Source: Humibacillus sp.
Lineage (GTDB): Bacteria > Actinomycetota > Actinomycetes > Actinomycetales > Dermatophilaceae
Assembly: GCA_030452985.1 (NCBI GenBank)
Contig: JAKDLG010000004.1
Coordinates: 1 to 64,000, forward strand
Direction: 5' to 3'
Length of the DNA: 64,000 nucleotides
Shown: piece by piece, positions 62,332-64,000 of the stretch
Layout of the letters: every line of letters begins with the position of its first letter
How positions within the stretch are numbered: position 1 is the stretch's first letter
Program-made: the position numbers and the translations under genes
Notes under the pieces: generated by a model
What the model was told of the DNA's origin: nothing
Seen by the model: the letters and a program-made list of their open reading frames with translations, nothing else
The model's database searches: none

Positions 62332-62700
62332 ATGGCAACGGTTGATGTGACAGACAAGAACTTCCGCGAAGTGACCGAGCGGGATGGGATCGCGATCCTC
62401 GACTTCTGGGCCACCTGGTGCGGTGCGTGCAAGGCGTTTGCACCAGTCTACGAGGCAGCCTCTGAGAACCACCCGGATATCCTCTTCGGCAAGGTCGACA
62501 CCGAGGCGGCGCACCAGTTGTCTGAGTCACTCGGAATCCGCGCGCTACCAACAATCGCGGTCTACCGCGACTCGATCAGGGTGTTCTTCCAGGCCGGGGC
62601 GCTCCCGAGGCCCGCGCTTGACGACCTGATCACGCAGGTACGGGCCCTCGATATGGTGCAAGTGCGAGCCGAGATCGAGAGCCATGCCCACGTCCACTAG
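62332..62700 (+). CDS. Thioredoxin with WCGAC active site
   Basis: 122-residue thioredoxin-fold protein: VTDKNFREVTERDGIAILDFWATWCGACKAFAPVYEAASE, FGKVDTEAAHQLSESLGIRALPTIAVYRDS. The active site is WCGAC rather than the standard WCGPC, which should make it more oxidising than classic thioredoxin. It can reduce MsrA/MsrB or mycothiol-linked disulfides. ATG 62332 starts the fold after AGGAG-like bases. No thioredoxin reductase gene is in the window. Confidence 0.92.
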   Translation: MATVDVTDKNFREVTERDGIAILDFWATWCGACKAFAPVYEAASENHPDILFGKVDTEAAHQLSESLGIRALPTIAVYRDSIRVFFQAGALPRPALDDLITQVRALDMVQVRAEIESHAHVH

Positions 62701-62711
62701 TAGTTGCTGTG

Positions 62712-62750
62712 CGCTGGACGATCGAGTCTCAGGCGAGGTTTCGTCCAGCG
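62712..62750 (+). terminator. Hairpin terminator after thioredoxin
   Basis: CGCTGGACGA (62712-62721) pairs perfectly with TCGTCCAGCG (62741-62750) across a 19-base loop, 11 bases after the trx stop. There is no T-run. Confidence 0.6.
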
Positions 62751-63182
62751 GACTCCGGAGATGGGCAGGCCATGAAGAACGGCGATGTATTCCTGCCCTG
62801 AGGATATCCGCTACGCGGTGACCAGAGGGTCGCGAGGATCGCTCAAAGCAGACCTTCATATGGCAGGCAAGACCACGTATCCGGAGAACAGGGACCCGAC
62901 CCGCAGACGGCGCCTGCCAGCAGGGGTGTGGTCGCGCATGGTGGCTCCGGCGGCTCGGTGACCCCGGACCCGAACTTCTCGTGGAGCCCTTCGCCGGGCT
63001 GGTCACTCGCCAGGTGCACGACCTTGCTCAACCGCCGCTGACGCCTCGCCGAACGACACAACGAGACGCACCCATTCCCGGCGATCAGGCCGCCGCCGAT
63101 CCGTCTCTCGCTCAGCCCGCCATCGGAGTTGCCACGCGTCTTGCAGGTCGAGGTAGAGTGTCGCGAATCGCTCACGTCGGAC
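62751..63182. other. Gap without a convincing gene
   Basis: The ~430 bases between the trx terminator and the restriction-endonuclease-like gene contain only short frames with poor codon bias. I see no RNA gene or repeat here. Confidence 0.5.
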
Positions 63183-64000
63183 TTACGAGCGGAGGCCGTA
63201 GCTCGCGATCAAGTCCGGTCGTTGCGACAACTGCGTTTCGAGGCGGCTATCTGCCCAAAGCTCGATGAACGGAAGTTTCCCATCGACGTTGTGCTTCTCG
63301 ACGATCGCCACCGCGTCGGTGGTGAAGCGACCGCTCGTCGCGATCACCAAAGTCCGAACGACCGGCGGCTCCCAGAGCGACAGCGCCGCCAAGGTATTCG
63401 TGATGTCGGCAGGTGCGACAGATTTGGACGTCCAGTGCTTGGCCTGCACGATGACCCGCTCGGTTCGCGTCGTCCCGCCGTCGTCCCTTATGACGCGTTC
63501 AGCGGACAGATCGCGGCCCCGATCGGGCGCGCGCGTCTTCATCAACCACTCGACGTTCTGGTAACTGGGAAAGCCGCGTAAAAGGTCAAACAGCAGTCGC
63601 TCGAAGCCGTCGTCATCAAGAGCACCCCAATCGAGCCCGATGCTTGCACCACCTGCGGGTTTCGCGGAAGCAGCTACGCCGAGGTCGACCGCTGGCACCG
63701 GCAAAGGGTCGGATTCGGAGAGACTCGCGGCCTCAATGTCAGCCCGGACAGACGGCCAATCCATCTCGGCGATGTCGTGCCAATCGTGCCCCTGACTGAA
63801 ACGGAGATGCCGGTGAAGATCGCCCCATCGTCCCTTTCGGTCAGTGGTGTCGCCGAGCAACCGCTCGATCTCGCTGATCGACTCCTCCACCGCCTTCGTT
63901 CTGAGATCGTCCACGCGATCGGACGAGTCCCGCGCAACGGAATCAGTGATCTGACCAAGGGTCGCGTTGATCGTCGACACGAGATCGTCGAGGCGCTCGT
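63183..64000 (-). CDS. Restriction-endonuclease-fold protein (5' end cut by window)
   Basis: At least 272 residues. A helical N-terminal region (DRVDDLRTKAVEESISEIERLLGDTTDRKGRWGDLHRHLRF) precedes a PD-(D/E)xK domain of the Mrr_cat type: LDDDGFERLLFDLLRGFPSYQNVEWLMKTRAPDRGRDL, then ERVIVQAKHW. The catalytic D...QxK pattern is intact. The frame stays open from the GTG at 63980 to the window edge, so the start is outside. It may be a DNA-defence or DNA-processing nuclease of the element. Confidence 0.78.
   Translation of the reverse strand, partial: ERLDDLVSTINATLGQITDSVARDSSDRVDDLRTKAVEESISEIERLLGDTTDRKGRWGDLHRHLRFSQGHDWHDIAEMDWPSVRADIEAASLSESDPLPVPAVDLGVAASAKPAGGASIGLDWGALDDDGFERLLFDLLRGFPSYQNVEWLMKTRAPDRGRDLSAERVIRDDGGTTRTERVIVQAKHWTSKSVAPADITNTLAALSLWEPPVVRTLVIATSGRFTTDAVAIVEKHNVDGKLPFIELWADSRLETQLSQRPDLIASYGLRS

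Larger units (their letters stand above)
28856..64000. mobile_element. Integrated conjugative element with stress-resistance cargo (right end not seen)
   Basis: The left border is the 3' end of tRNA-Ala, next to a large serine recombinase. The next 20 kb carry a conjugation backbone (VirD4, VirB4-like, SCO6880, TrbL-like, M23 hydrolase, VirB8-like, ParB-like, primase, ArdC). From ~49.2 kb on there is cargo of different composition. I found no repeat of the tRNA 3' end on the right, so the element may extend past the window or the cargo may belong to a neighbouring insertion. No relaxase gene is visible. Confidence 0.85.

Noticed and set aside
62843-63175. 110-residue minus-strand frame before the nuclease gene
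   Set aside because: No ribosome site, odd composition and no recognisable domain; treated as non-coding.
28856-64000. CRISPR array or cas genes
   Set aside because: No regularly spaced repeats or Cas-like proteins were seen.

Overview
The window is high-GC actinobacterial DNA. The left 28.8 kb reads as the core chromosome of a Micrococcales bacterium: rne/rng-rplU-rpmA-obg, proB-proA and nadD-rsfS in the usual actinobacterial order. An Intrasporangiaceae-like host is my best guess, but no 16S is present to confirm it. The first ~120 bases are extreme G/C homopolymer and look like a poor contig end.

Region 1 (1-28.8 kb, chromosome). RNase E/G, ribosomal proteins L21 and L27 and the Obg GTPase come first. 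Next is a Rieske oxygenase/ferredoxin/FAD-GcvT demethylase cluster with an IclR regulator. A LytS/LytR two-component pair sits beside two sodium:solute (acetate-type) symporters with small membrane partners. ProB and ProA follow, then a methyltransferase and a convergent GT2 glycosyltransferase, a DUF402 protein overlapping a membrane Ser/Thr kinase, and a secreted VWA protein divergent from an HTH regulator. The block ends with NadD, RsfS, a histidine phosphatase and tRNA-Ala(GGC).

Region 2 (28.9-49.1 kb, conjugative backbone). A mobile element is inserted at the 3' end of tRNA-Ala. It encodes a large serine recombinase, SSB, a VirD4-type coupling protein, VirB4-like and SCO6880-family ATPase components, a TrbL/VirB6-like channel protein, two DUF6112 membrane proteins, an M23 peptidoglycan hydrolase, a VirB8-like lipid-side protein, a ParB-like protein, DUF2637, a primase-polymerase and an ArdC-type antirestriction protein. 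Most are on the minus strand with stop/start overlaps. I see no relaxase, and neither a right att site nor a right boundary.

Region 3 (49.2-64 kb, cargo). An AraC regulator leads into a thiol-redox and oxidative-damage island. It holds extra copies of mshC (mycothiol) and cysS, MsrB and MsrA, a WCGAC thioredoxin, an AhpD-like peroxidase, a sulfite-oxidase-fold molybdoenzyme with its flavin reductase and a DUF6510 protein, an ABM-fold protein, two paralogous TetR regulators, and a protein joining an RsrA-like zinc anti-sigma motif to sigma-factor-like regions. Upstream of msrB there is an exact GGAAT-N18-GTT (SigR-type) promoter, and its spacer carries a GGACC-N4-GGTCC palindrome that recurs upstream of trx. 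My reading is that this is a transferable, self-regulated disulfide-stress regulon carried on a conjugative element. The window ends inside a restriction-endonuclease-like gene.
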